Position numbers and translations under genes: made by a program
The notes under the pieces: generated by a model
Told to the model about the DNA's origin: nothing
Database searches by the model: none
What the model saw: the letters and a program-made list of their open reading frames with translations, nothing else
Shown here: positions 25,857 through 34,917 of the stretch, in pieces
Layout of the letters: every line of letters begins with the position of its first letter
Position numbering within the stretch: position 1 is the stretch's first letter
DNA from: Ekhidna lutea
GTDB taxonomy: Bacteria > Bacteroidota > Bacteroidia > Cytophagales > Cyclobacteriaceae
Length of the DNA: 64,000 nt
Assembly: GCF_900188325.1 (NCBI RefSeq)
Contig: NZ_FZPD01000001.1
Location: 62,001 to 126,000 of the forward strand
Direction of reading: 5' to 3'

Positions 25857-28522
25857 GCACTCCAAGGCCACCGAGGTTATTTGCCAGATTTTTTCAATGG
25901 TATTGTAATCCACGATTGCAAGAAGCGATTCTTGGGGATATGGAAGAACAATTTGAAGAAGACATTGAAACACATGGACTAAACAAGGCAAGAAGAAGAT
26001 TCGCCTGGACAGTGATTCGATTTTTTAGAAAGGACATCATTAAGCCCTTAAGCGGCACTCAAAAACTCAACTATTACGGCATGTTAAAAAATTACTTTAT
26101 TACATCTATTCGATTCATTAAGCGTGAAAAGGTGTTCGCTTTGATGAACATCTCCGGGCTTGCATTGGGCATTGCCTGTGCAATTGTCATCTACAAAATC
26201 CTGGATCACGAGTATAGCTACAACAAGCATCAACAGCATTACGCTAATCTCTACCGGGTCTTAAATGAGGACATTACCACACGAGGAAAGCTACTCTACC
26301 GTGCACAAACGAACCCTTTGGCGGGCGCTATTAGAAGCGATTTCACAGGAGTTAATGCCACCATGACCTTTTATGATCGGGACGGTCTGATTGGTATTCC
26401 GGATGGAGAGGGAAACATTCAACGCTTTCAGGAAAACAAGGGAGTGGTCTTTGTTGAACCGCAATTTCTAGAGATGTTCACACTTCGCTTTCTGGTTGGA
26501 GATCAAAAAAGTGCACTCAGTGAGCAGGGGAAAGTCATTTTAACAGAATCAAAAGCCAAGAAGTATTTTGGACTCTCATCATTCAATTTACACGAAGCTA
26601 TAGGCAGGGAAGTAATCCTGGAAAATGAGAAGACGCTCTACGTTTCTGCAGTTGTGGAAGATGAACCAAACACCTCCGACTTCCCTTTCGAAGTAATCTT
26701 TCATCACATGGATCAGGATGCGGCAAACCCCTGGTTCCGCAATGGGCAAGATTGGGATGAATACAATAGTGCAACCAATTGTTACGTCCTACTCGACAAA
26801 GGGGTGAATCCAAATGATTTTGAAAAGCAGTTAGAAACCATCGTAGATAAATACCTGCCTAAACATGCTGCCGAGAACAGGACCTATAGACTTCAGCCAT
26901 TCTCAGACCTCCACTACAGCGGAGAAGTAAGGAGCACGTATGCAGGCATCACTTCAACAAAGAATGAGTTAATGATTCTGGGATTGGTTGGCCTGTTTTT
27001 AATCATTACAGCTTGTATCAATTTCGTAAACCTATCCACTGCACAGGCGGTTAAGCGATCCAAAGAAGTAGGCGTACGAAAAACGATGGGTAGCAGCAGG
27101 AGTCAATTAATGATTCAATTCTTATGTGAGACTTTTCTCATCACCGTTCTTGCAACGATTTGTGCTCTTTTTCTTGCGTCTTTCCTTGTGGGCGAAGTAG
27201 CGGACATTTTTAAATATGAGATGCAGCTCGATATAATGTCTGATGTTCAAATCATCTACTTTTTATTAAGCCTAATCCTGGGTGTAACCATCGTTGCTGG
27301 TATCTACCCTTCCCTCATTCTTGCACGGATGAATCCAGTGCTGGCAATAAAAAACAGTCTGAACGTGAAACAAACGTCCGGATTTCTTTCCCTACGAAAA
27401 GGACTAGTCGTGTTGCAATTTGCCATTTCGCAAATCCTTATTATCAGCATTCTGATCCTCAAGGCACAAATGGATTTCTTTCAAACCAAGGATTTAGGAT
27501 TTAACGATGAATCCATCGTGGTTGTAGACCTACCCGAAAATGATTCCACTCGTTTAAGTGTCTTAAAAAGCGAGCTTCTATCGCATTCGTCAGTATCGAA
27601 AGTGAGTTTGAGTACGTCAGGACCTATGGCTTCATGGAGATCCACCAATCCTATTTTTCATCCCAATATTGAAGGGCAGGATGTTTCAGGAAATTTGAAG
27701 AATGTGGATGAAGATTATTTTGACCTTTACGAAATGGAGTTCTTAGCAGGGGAGCCCTTTAAGGCCACTGATCCTCAAAATTACGTGGTAATAAACCGGC
27801 AGATGACAAAAGTTTTGGGATTTGAAGATCCACATGATGCATTGGGTGAACGCATCAAATATGGAAGAGGATCCCTTGAAATGATTGTAGTAGGCGTGGT
27901 TAAAGATTTTCATACAGCCTCTCTTCACGCTGAAATAGATAACGTGTTTCTAGCTAACTACTCCTGGAATATCTTTCAGGCAAATATTAAGCTTCATTCG
28001 AGTGAAAATAGTTTTTCAGAGTTTAAGCATGCATTAAATCATATTGAGGAAAGTTGGGAAGCTCAATTCCCGGAGCATGTGTTTGACTTTGATTTTTATG
28101 ATGAGCAATTGGCCGCTATGTATACATTGGAGCTAAGTGTGGCTAAAGTGTTTAGAATCTTTGTCATCATAGCCATCCTCATTGGTGCTTTGGGACTCTA
28201 CGGACTGGTATCATTTATAGCCAATCAGAAGACAAAGGAGATCGGAATACGGAAAGTAATGGGGGCGTCTGAAATGGCGATTTGGAATATTTTTTCAAAA
28301 GAATTTGTGCTATTGTTAACTATAGCCTTCTTTATTTCTGCGCCAGTCTCATTCTACCTTATGAATGCGTTTCTGGATACATACGCATACAGAATCACCT
28401 TAGGATCAAAGTTTTTTATTGCAGCAATACTTCTAAGTATGGTCATTGCCTTTCTTACTGTTGGATATAAATCCCTAAGGGTTGCTCGGGCAAACCCAAT
28501 TGATGCACTAAAAGACGAATAG
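25853..28522 (+). CDS. FtsX/MacB-like permease with permease prefix domain 2 (P4)
   Basis: An 889-residue permease starting at the ATG in the ATGA overlap with PadR. Prefix domain at residues ~6-64 (FFQWYCNPRLQEAILGDMEEQFEED), internal Met77 in NYYGMLK, then TM1 near 95-117 and a MacB-like periplasmic domain. TM2-4 (ITACINFVNLSTAQAVKRSKEVGVRKTMGS), TM5, a second periplasmic domain and three C-terminal TMs (IGALGLYGLVSFIANQKTKEIGIRKVMGAS) follow; it ends NPIDALKDE. It shares the architecture of P1-P3 and P6 and has no neighbouring ATPase. Its stop lies 2 bp from a convergent small gene. Confidence 0.9.
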   Translation: MSTPRPPRLFARFFQWYCNPRLQEAILGDMEEQFEEDIETHGLNKARRRFAWTVIRFFRKDIIKPLSGTQKLNYYGMLKNYFITSIRFIKREKVFALMNISGLALGIACAIVIYKILDHEYSYNKHQQHYANLYRVLNEDITTRGKLLYRAQTNPLAGAIRSDFTGVNATMTFYDRDGLIGIPDGEGNIQRFQENKGVVFVEPQFLEMFTLRFLVGDQKSALSEQGKVILTESKAKKYFGLSSFNLHEAIGREVILENEKTLYVSAVVEDEPNTSDFPFEVIFHHMDQDAANPWFRNGQDWDEYNSATNCYVLLDKGVNPNDFEKQLETIVDKYLPKHAAENRTYRLQPFSDLHYSGEVRSTYAGITSTKNELMILGLVGLFLIITACINFVNLSTAQAVKRSKEVGVRKTMGSSRSQLMIQFLCETFLITVLATICALFLASFLVGEVADIFKYEMQLDIMSDVQIIYFLLSLILGVTIVAGIYPSLILARMNPVLAIKNSLNVKQTSGFLSLRKGLVVLQFAISQILIISILILKAQMDFFQTKDLGFNDESIVVVDLPENDSTRLSVLKSELLSHSSVSKVSLSTSGPMASWRSTNPIFHPNIEGQDVSGNLKNVDEDYFDLYEMEFLAGEPFKATDPQNYVVINRQMTKVLGFEDPHDALGERIKYGRGSLEMIVVGVVKDFHTASLHAEIDNVFLANYSWNIFQANIKLHSSENSFSEFKHALNHIEESWEAQFPEHVFDFDFYDEQLAAMYTLELSVAKVFRIFVIIAILIGALGLYGLVSFIANQKTKEIGIRKVMGASEMAIWNIFSKEFVLLLTIAFFISAPVSFYLMNAFLDTYAYRITLGSKFFIAAILLSMVIAFLTVGYKSLRVARANPIDALKDE

Positions 28523-28524
28523 TC

Positions 28525-28689
28525 TCAAAGAGGCGTAGCGATGATTTTTCTTTGAATCTCCTGCGCCTCTTTTTGCTTTTGCAAACTTTCGTCCGGATTA
28601 GATTTAGAAAGATCATAAGCTTCTTTCATAAGGCGATCATACTTCTTCTGAAGCGAGTTTACCTTGGATGATTTGAATAGATTTAGCAT
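28525..28689 (-). CDS. Lacal_2735-family small protein (copy 1)
   Basis: This 54-residue ORF is too short for most ORF filters. It begins MLNLFKSSKVNSLQKKYDRL, continues with MKEAYDLSKSNPDESLQKQK and ends in ATPL. The pattern (short hydrophobic start, QKKYD.LMKEAY.LS.SNP, Glu/Lys-rich helix) is that of the Lacal_2735 family of Bacteroidota, whose function is unknown. A second copy is encoded at 31980. It converges on P4 with a 2-bp gap. Confidence 0.75.
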   Translation of the reverse strand: MLNLFKSSKVNSLQKKYDRLMKEAYDLSKSNPDESLQKQKEAQEIQRKIIATPL

Positions 28690-28803
28690 AGTTGATTACG
28701 ATGAAAGTAGTTTCACCGCGAATATATTCATCGTTCTGACCCGTAATAAACTTACTCTTTGAAGCAGCTAAATTCTTCGATGAATTAATGGATTTCTATT
28801 TAA

Positions 28804-29712
28804 CTACCTCACCAAATCCGGCGTAGGAGGGTCTTTCTTGAAAAAATCACCCTCTTTCCCCTGGCTCATTCCCCACTTATGAATCCACGAAATGCCCCAG
28901 TCCCCAAACTTGGTAACGGATGATTGATAAGCAGGATCACTTGCCGCTTCATCTTGAGAAATAAATGTGTAGCCATGCTCTTTATAGGTTTTAAGCAAAG
29001 CATCCAGGTACTGAGCATTCAAAAAATTCGCATGGATCAATAGCGTTTGTTTGATGTTTCGACCGAAGAGTTCAATGGAAATTTCTTCGAAGTACAATAG
29101 CTTCTCTTCCATGTATGTGAGATAAGTATCCCCAATTTGCTTCATCAATTTAGTGTCCCCTGACCGGTACGCCCAAGCGTATTTTTGTGCGAAGAGGTAA
29201 TCATCATTGTCGATAGTTACAAGTGATTCCTGGTAGCCACTCTCCTTTAAGAAAGTCTTCAGTGAATCCGTGCTGCCTGCAGTCAATCCACTGCGCAAAT
29301 ACGGGTGACGGAAGTAACGAATCTCTGTATCATACTTGGTAGCCAAAGACTTAATAATTCGCTCCCCTTTAAGAATGTCATCCGTATACTCTTTAAATGG
29401 AACCCTGTGATAGTTTTTATGTGAATAGGTGTGATTACCCAGATCCATTCCCGCTTTCAGCCATTGGTCTAGTAATTCCACTTTTGAAGAATCTAGTGCT
29501 TCTCCTTCATAGAGCTTTCCTTCATTGACGAAACCAATGGCTTTTACATTATGATTTTGTAGCGCATTCAGGATCCCATCTGTAATTACCTGGCTATGCT
29601 CCGAAATGCCGTAAGTGACAGCAGGAAGGTCGTCAATGGAAATACATATGGCTCGCTCCTGAGCAAAACAGGAAAAGGAAAGGAAAGTGAGTAGTACTAT
29701 TAATTTTCTCAT
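28804..29712 (-). CDS. Exported polysaccharide deacetylase (NodB homology domain)
   Basis: The start is the ATG at 29712 (MRKLIVLLTFLSFSCFAQ signal peptide); a TTG seven codons upstream is less likely. The mature NodB-type domain shows the metal-binding motifs: Asp pair in CISIDDLPA, His pair in GNHTYSHKNYH, and RHPYLRSG. CE4 enzymes remove N- or O-acetyl groups from peptidoglycan, chitin or other polysaccharides; the substrate cannot be told. The C-terminal part (TLLIHANFLNAQYLDALL) is typical of the proteobacterial/Bacteroidota subgroup. It lies 54 bp downstream of the XRE gene and may be part of that operon. Confidence 0.88.
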   Translation of the reverse strand: MRKLIVLLTFLSFSCFAQERAICISIDDLPAVTYGISEHSQVITDGILNALQNHNVKAIGFVNEGKLYEGEALDSSKVELLDQWLKAGMDLGNHTYSHKNYHRVPFKEYTDDILKGERIIKSLATKYDTEIRYFRHPYLRSGLTAGSTDSLKTFLKESGYQESLVTIDNDDYLFAQKYAWAYRSGDTKLMKQIGDTYLTYMEEKLLYFEEISIELFGRNIKQTLLIHANFLNAQYLDALLKTYKEHGYTFISQDEAASDPAYQSSVTKFGDWGISWIHKWGMSQGKEGDFFKKDPPTPDLVR

Positions 29713-29766
29713 TGCATCATTCTTTAGCAACAAGTATAACTATTATTATAGTAATAGTTAAATAAC

Positions 29767-30588
29767 TTACTCTTTAAATAATTCATCTGCTTTAAAAAGC
29801 AGTACGATTTCAATAACAATCATTGGGAATAGTAAAATAACTCCTACAAAGGACAGGATCAATGACATGTACGACACACCATAAACGATTTCAATTTTGC
29901 CTGCAATTCTTGATACCCTCCCCAATCCATCCTGAAGACGAATCAAACCAATACCAAAAATTACAGCAATGGATCCAATAGCAATAACAGAGAAAGAATT
30001 TACAAGGGATAAAACAGATTCATAATCTGGAAAAAATAGGAGGGCAATTATCTCAAGGATCATGACAAAGGCGAAAACCACCATGTACAAGTAGGAGGAA
30101 GTTTGAAGCAACTTGTTTTCAAAAAGCTTCGCTAGGGCGAGGAATCCGCGTGTAAACCAGAAAAATGAGATGATCATAAAAACTTTCAGCGTGACGCTCA
30201 TGCCGATCGAGGCATTTTCTTTGTAAGCATCCGATAAAAATCCCATTCCAAGATCCAGCAGGCTCATAAGTAAAAAGACAACACCTGCGATTCCAGCATA
30301 TAATATGGAACGTCTCAGTAGGTTATCATCAGGATCAATTAAAAGAAATTCTTTTGCCCTTTCCATAATACCCTTTGATGAATTGGCAGTAAACCATTCT
30401 TGATTGGTATCTCCCAGTGCATCAATTAAGATTTTCAATGTAGAGGCACGGGGCATTACCGATCCTGTCTCAATTCGCTGAATGGTACGTACGCTCACAT
30501 GACTTTTCTCTCGAAGCTCATGCTGAGTCATCCCTTTTTCTTTACGTAGGGAAAGCAGTCTATTTCCCAATTCAGGTTGATCAATCAT
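29767..30588 (-). CDS. Membrane-bound XRE-family regulator
   Basis: This 273-residue protein has an N-terminal helix-turn-helix of the XRE/Cro type at residues ~9-60 (LLSLRKEKGMTQHELREKS, VSVRTIQRIETG). A short linker is followed by five or six hydrophobic segments from ~93 to 265, so the DNA-binding domain is tethered to the inner membrane. Its start overlaps the CPBP protease stop by four bases (ATGA). The pairing suggests membrane signalling, possibly by intramembrane proteolysis of the regulator, but that is inference. Confidence 0.85.
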   Translation of the reverse strand: MIDQPELGNRLLSLRKEKGMTQHELREKSHVSVRTIQRIETGSVMPRASTLKILIDALGDTNQEWFTANSSKGIMERAKEFLLIDPDDNLLRRSILYAGIAGVVFLLMSLLDLGMGFLSDAYKENASIGMSVTLKVFMIISFFWFTRGFLALAKLFENKLLQTSSYLYMVVFAFVMILEIIALLFFPDYESVLSLVNSFSVIAIGSIAVIFGIGLIRLQDGLGRVSRIAGKIEIVYGVSYMSLILSFVGVILLFPMIVIEIVLLFKADELFKE

Positions 30589-31394
30589 TTAATTCTGTGT
30601 CGTATTCTTTTTGAGTATATCCATGTGCTCAAGATAAGAACTAGCAATGAGATCAATTGAAGAGCCAAGCCAAAGTTCGAATTAGATTGGATCATTTCTT
30701 CAGTAGGTGGATTGGCAAAGTCCACTGTCCATAAGGCTGGAATCCATTCTTTATCTCCAACAGCAGCAAGGATTAAATTTAGCCCGCTGTGAAAACCGGT
30801 AGGCATGGAGATTCCACCTGAAATGATAGCCATAAGTCCAAAGGCTAATGCCCAAACCCCAGGACCAAGAAATGCACTCGTAATTGACCAACCCCCTACC
30901 ACATGGTAAAGCGCAAATAAAATCGAAGTAACAATCTGGGCGTTCCATATTCCGTACTCCTTTTCTAGTTTGAAGAAAGCATAGGACTTGAAGGTCAACT
31001 CTTCCATGAAGGCCAATGGAAGAATGCAGAGAACCATGATCATAAAGCTCGATACATTCTGCTGGTTGAAAGTCATTGTAAGGTTGCTAAACCATATCTG
31101 AGATCCAATCATTACAACTGCAATCACAACTCCTACCGCCAGGCCCTTAATAAAATTAGGCATCACCGATTTATTGAACTTAAGGTTAAAGCCTCTAAGC
31201 GGTTTCTTATCTAGCCTCATTATTATGAAAATAGCAGCAAATGCACATACAGACCCGATTATTCCATACCAATATTTGGAGTATGGGAATGGTATGATTC
31301 CCTCAGATATAGAATAAAGAAAAAATAACAGCGTGGTGAACGTTATAGGGATGCCGATGGCAATTAGTAAAGGTCTAATTCTTTTGATTTTCAT
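30585..31394 (-). CDS. CPBP-family (CAAX/ABI) intramembrane metalloprotease
   Basis: A 269-residue polytopic protein with about eight TM segments. The three CPBP motifs are visible: EELTFKSYAFF (a Lys where most members have Arg), FALYHVVGG, and GFHSGLNLILAA. Bacterial members cleave membrane proteins or peptides, or give bacteriocin immunity. It is first in an operon with the membrane-bound XRE regulator, overlapping it by four bases. Confidence 0.85.
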   Translation of the reverse strand: MKIKRIRPLLIAIGIPITFTTLLFFLYSISEGIIPFPYSKYWYGIIGSVCAFAAIFIIMRLDKKPLRGFNLKFNKSVMPNFIKGLAVGVVIAVVMIGSQIWFSNLTMTFNQQNVSSFMIMVLCILPLAFMEELTFKSYAFFKLEKEYGIWNAQIVTSILFALYHVVGGWSITSAFLGPGVWALAFGLMAIISGGISMPTGFHSGLNLILAAVGDKEWIPALWTVDFANPPTEEMIQSNSNFGLALQLISLLVLILSTWIYSKRIRHRIK

Positions 31395-31496
31395 TTGATC
31401 GTTTTTCTACAATTGTAGACCTCATTGAATTTAACTGCATGTTTAATAAGGTGACACTCATGCGTCACTTGCTGAAAAGGGCTGTATTTTTAAAGA

Positions 31497-31985
31497 ATGA
31501 TCCGTGACGCTACTAATAAAGACGCAGCAGCTATAGCAAAAATTTATAATCACTACATCCTTCATTCTCATTCAACCTTTGAAATTGGTCCCATCGATGA
31601 GAATGAAATGATTAGCAGGATTGAGCGAGTACAAAATGAATTTCACTTGCCGTGGTTAGTGCTGGAGGAAGACGGCATCATACTGGGATATGCCTACGCC
31701 ACGCAATGGAAAGCTCGGGTTGCATACTCCAAAACCACCGAGACTTCTATTTACCTTCAGAAAGATCAGGGTGGTAAGGGATACGGAAAGCCACTTTATT
31801 CCAAATTAATGAGCCAATTAAAAACACTCGGCTATCATGCCATTATTGACGGGATGTCTCTTCCCAATGAAGCAAGCCGTGTACTCCATGAAAAATTGGG
31901 CTTTAAAAAAATTGGAGAGTTTAAAGAAGTGGGTTACAAGTTCGATCGATGGATTGATGTCGGCTATTGGGAGTTGATTTTATAA
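31497..31985 (+). CDS. GNAT-family N-acetyltransferase (phosphinothricin/methionine-sulfoximine type)
   Basis: A 162-residue single-domain acetyltransferase. IRDATNKDAAAIAKIYNHYI at the start, the SKTTETSIYL strand, the acetyl-CoA loop QGGKGYGKPLY near residue 97, and NEASRVLHEKLGFKKIGEFKEVGYKFDRW at the end follow the Pat/MnaT subgroup, which acetylates methionine sulfoximine or similar compounds. It uses acetyl-CoA in the cytosol. It is divergent from the CPBP gene, and its last six bases overlap the convergent Lacal_2735 gene. Confidence 0.88.
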   Translation: MIRDATNKDAAAIAKIYNHYILHSHSTFEIGPIDENEMISRIERVQNEFHLPWLVLEEDGIILGYAYATQWKARVAYSKTTETSIYLQKDQGGKGYGKPLYSKLMSQLKTLGYHAIIDGMSLPNEASRVLHEKLGFKKIGEFKEVGYKFDRWIDVGYWELIL

Positions 31986-32156
31986 ACGCCCTTTATCTAT
32001 TTTATCCAAAATCTGTCGTTGAAGGTCAATGGCCTCTTGTTGCTTTTTCATGCTTTGCTCAGGGTTTGACTTGGCAAGTATATAAGCCTCATGCATCAAG
32101 CTATCATATTGCCTTCGCAAAGATTCAATTCGTGGTTTTCTAAAAAAATTTAGCAT
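31980..32156 (-). CDS. Lacal_2735-family small protein (copy 2)
   Basis: A 58-residue ORF: MLNFFRKPRIESLRRQYDSL, then MHEAYILAKSNPEQSMKKQQ and a Lys/Asp-rich helix ending KGRL. It is a clear paralogue of the gene at 28525 (shared MLN.F, Q.YD.LM.EAY.L.KSNP). Function unknown. The stop lies inside the 3' end of the acetyltransferase gene. Confidence 0.75.
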   Translation of the reverse strand: MLNFFRKPRIESLRRQYDSLMHEAYILAKSNPEQSMKKQQEAIDLQRQILDKIDKGRL

Positions 32157-32299
32157 CTGTAGTTGTTGGTTTATGCTGATTTCAATTTGTTTCCATCAAT
32201 CAGACGGCATGAATGGCAAAAACCCTCCGGAAAATTTTAGCAAATAGCAGAACAATCTTTCTGCAATTGGATGAGATGGATTTTCAATAATCATTAACC

Positions 32300-32307
32300 T
32301 ACTTTTG
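32300..32307 (+). promoter_or_regulatory. Putative -7 promoter element of glnS (TACTTTTG)
   Basis: It matches TAnnTTTG, 17 bp before the glnS ATG. A second match (TAATTTTG, 32313-32320) is too close to the start codon to be likely. No clear -33 element is visible. Confidence 0.45.
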
Positions 32308-32324
32308 CACCCTAATTTTGAACT

Positions 32325-33989
32325 ATGGACGAGGCAAAAAAATCGCTGAATTTTATTGAGCAAATGATCGAGAAGGATCTGAAGGAAGGCAAACACGATT
32401 CGATCGTGACCCGTTTTCCTCCAGAACCAAATGGCTACCTGCACATCGGTCATGCCAAGTCCATTTGCCTGAATTTTGGTTTAGCTGAGAAGTATGGGGG
32501 CATTTGTAACCTCCGCTTTGACGATACCAACCCGGAAAAAGAAGAAACCGAATACGTAGACTCCATTAAATCCAACATCAAGTGGCTGGGGTATGACTGG
32601 GAAGATCGTGAGTACTATGCTTCGGATTACTTTGAGCAGCTCTATGAAATGGCGATCAAATTGATCAAAAAAGGATCTGCCTACGTGGATGATCTGCCTC
32701 AGGAAGAATTTAACAAACTAAAGGGCACCCCTACACAACCAGGCAAGCCAAGCCCATATAGAGATCGTTCAGTAGATGAAAATGTGGACTTGTTTGAACG
32801 CATGCGATCTGGTGAGTTTGGAAATGGCGAAAAAGTGCTTAGAGCCAAGATCGACCTCAGCTCCCCCAACATGCACATGCGTGACCCGATCTTATACCGG
32901 ATCAAGCAGCTTCCTCATCACCGAACTGGCTATCAATGGTGCATCTACCCTACCTACGACTTTGCTCATGGGCAGTCCGATTCAATTGAAAATGTGACGC
33001 ATTCACTTTGTACACTGGAATTTGAAGTGCACAGGCCACTATATGAATGGCTGATCAAGGAATTAGAAATATTCCCGTCTAAGCAAACAGAGTTCGCAAG
33101 GCTCAACCTTAGTTACACGATTGTAAGCAAGCGAAAGCTACGAGAGCTAGTCGAGCTCGGTCATGTCAATGGCTGGGATGATCCGCGAATGCCGACACTT
33201 TCCGGGATCAGAAGAAGAGGATTCACGCCTGCTTCCATCCGAAAGTTTGCTGACACGATCGGAGTGGCGAGAAGAGATGGAATCACAGATATTGCCGTGC
33301 TTGAGCATGCAGTTCGTGAAGACCTTAATGCGAATACCAATCGGGTGTTTGGGATCATGAATCCGCTTAAGGTAATCATCACCAACTGGCCTGAGGATAA
33401 AGTGGAAATGATGACGGGTGTAAACAACCCGGGCGATGAATCGGCCGGGACAAGAGAGATGCCGTTTACACGAGAAATTTATGTAGATCAAGCCGACTTC
33501 ATGGAAGATCCGCCAAGCCCGAAGAAATGGTACCGACTAGGCCCAGATCGTGAGGTGCGTTTGAAGTTTGGCTACATCATCAAATGTACCGGCTACAAAA
33601 AAGCGGAGGACGGCACCATTGAAGAATTGTATGCCGAGTATGATCCACAAACACGGAGCGGACAGGATACAAGTGGCAAGAAAGTGAAAGGTACGTTGGG
33701 ATGGGTTTCAGTACCACATGCTGTGAATGTAGAAGTTCGCGAATATGACCGGTTATTCATGACTGAAAACCTAAACACGATCGAGGATGACTTCAAAAAT
33801 CACTTAAATCCTGATTCTTTAACAATAAATAAAAAGGCTGTCGTAGAGCCATCGTTGAAAGATGCAAAAGTTGGTGACCAGATGCAGTTTGAACGAATCG
33901 GGTACTTCCGGGTAGATGAGGACTCAACAGAAGACAATCTGGTTTTTAATCGCACGATTACGTTGAGGGATAATTGGGCGAAGAAGTGA
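32325..33989 (+). CDS. glnS: Glutaminyl-tRNA synthetase
   Basis: 554 residues, the same length as the E. coli enzyme. It charges tRNA-Gln with glutamine in the cytosol. The class I signatures are present: HIGH at residues 40-43 (PPEPNGYLHIGHAKS) and the KMSKS equivalent VSKRKL near residue 266. The catalytic core (GICNLRFDDTNPEKEE) and the C-terminal anticodon-binding beta barrels are complete. It is a stand-alone transcription unit with a TAnnTTTG element upstream. The presence of GlnRS implies direct glutaminylation. Confidence 0.97.
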   Translation: MDEAKKSLNFIEQMIEKDLKEGKHDSIVTRFPPEPNGYLHIGHAKSICLNFGLAEKYGGICNLRFDDTNPEKEETEYVDSIKSNIKWLGYDWEDREYYASDYFEQLYEMAIKLIKKGSAYVDDLPQEEFNKLKGTPTQPGKPSPYRDRSVDENVDLFERMRSGEFGNGEKVLRAKIDLSSPNMHMRDPILYRIKQLPHHRTGYQWCIYPTYDFAHGQSDSIENVTHSLCTLEFEVHRPLYEWLIKELEIFPSKQTEFARLNLSYTIVSKRKLRELVELGHVNGWDDPRMPTLSGIRRRGFTPASIRKFADTIGVARRDGITDIAVLEHAVREDLNANTNRVFGIMNPLKVIITNWPEDKVEMMTGVNNPGDESAGTREMPFTREIYVDQADFMEDPPSPKKWYRLGPDREVRLKFGYIIKCTGYKKAEDGTIEELYAEYDPQTRSGQDTSGKKVKGTLGWVSVPHAVNVEVREYDRLFMTENLNTIEDDFKNHLNPDSLTINKKAVVEPSLKDAKVGDQMQFERIGYFRVDEDSTEDNLVFNRTITLRDNWAKK

Positions 33990-34052
33990 TTTAGTTAATT
34001 GGCTAATTAGGCTATGGGTGATAGCCTCTGAAAGCTGATTAATCTTATTAAC

Positions 34053-34081
34053 TCGTCACACGACTCAAAGTCGTTGGACGA
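34053..34081. repeat. Palindrome, 13-bp arms, loop CAA
   Basis: TCGTCACACGACT and AGTCGTTGGACGA pair with two mismatches around a CAA loop. It shares GTTGGACGA and the loop with the palindrome at 47520, so the two are copies of one family. Confidence 0.65.
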
Positions 34082-34118
34082 ATGGAGCAAAATTTATTCG
34101 GAAAGACTAAATTCAAGT

Positions 34119-34907
34119 ATGAAAGTCTCCGGTCTGTATATCTACCCCATCAAATCCCTTAAGGGGATCGCGCTTCAGGAAGTTGAAGTAATGGAAAAAG
34201 GATTTAGATATGACCGGCGATGGATGTTGGTCAATGAACAAAACGGACACATCACGCAAAGAACCCATCCTCACCTCTCACAGATTGGCATTTCATTGAC
34301 CGCTGAAAGCATTATTGCTTCGCATCGCGATATGCCTGATCTAAAAATTCCTATCACGCTTGAAAATGGAAGAAATATTCAGGTAACCGTATGGAATGAT
34401 TCGGTTGAAGCGCTTGAAGCACCCCAATCCATTAGTGAGTGGTTTTCAAAAATAGCTGGCGAGCCTTGTAAGCTGGTTTTTATGCCTGAAGATGGATCAC
34501 GTCCGGTAAATCCTGATCGGGCGATCAACGGTGAAAATGTGAGTTTCGCTGATGCCTATCCCTATTTAATCATTGGACAATCATCCCTTGATGACCTTAA
34601 TTCTAGGTTGGAAGAAAAGCTTCCCATGAATCGATTCCGGCCAAACATCGTGGTAGAAGAAAGTAAACCATACGAAGAAGATCATTGGGAGGATATTCAA
34701 ATTGGCGGGTTGAAATTTCATGTTACACATCCTTGCAAACGATGCGTGTTCACCACCATCGATCAGGATACAGGCAAGAAAGCTGCTGAGCCATTGAAGA
34801 CTTTAGCTACCTATCGCAGGGAAGGCAAAGACGTCATTTTTGGGGTAAATACATTGGCGCTTGAGACCGGGACGATTAAGCTTGGGGATGAGGTTTCAAT
34901 GAATTGA
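34119..34907 (+). CDS. MOSC domain protein (YcbX/mARC-like)
   Basis: 262 residues from the ATG at 34119 (MKVSGLYIYPIKSLKGI); an in-frame start 45 nt upstream lies inside a palindromic repeat and is rejected. The N-terminal MOSC_N beta barrel spans ~1-115 (RYDRRWMLVNEQNGHITQR). The MOSC domain follows, with the molybdenum-cofactor cysteine region HPCKRCVFTTID near residue 207. YcbX-type proteins are molybdoenzymes that reduce N-hydroxylated bases. No ferredoxin domain is fused here, so it would need a separate electron donor. The next gene follows after 10 bp. Confidence 0.88.
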   Translation: MKVSGLYIYPIKSLKGIALQEVEVMEKGFRYDRRWMLVNEQNGHITQRTHPHLSQIGISLTAESIIASHRDMPDLKIPITLENGRNIQVTVWNDSVEALEAPQSISEWFSKIAGEPCKLVFMPEDGSRPVNPDRAINGENVSFADAYPYLIIGQSSLDDLNSRLEEKLPMNRFRPNIVVEESKPYEEDHWEDIQIGGLKFHVTHPCKRCVFTTIDQDTGKKAAEPLKTLATYRREGKDVIFGVNTLALETGTIKLGDEVSMN

Positions 34908-34917
34908 TAACAGGGAA

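Noticed and set aside
33147-33491. 114-codon minus-strand ORF inside glnS
   Set aside because: It is a shadow of the strongly supported glnS frame and has no signal or domain pattern.
34074-34118. Upstream start for the MOSC gene
   Set aside because: The extra 15 codons begin inside a palindromic repeat; the conserved MOSC start MKVSGLYIYPIKS is at 34119.
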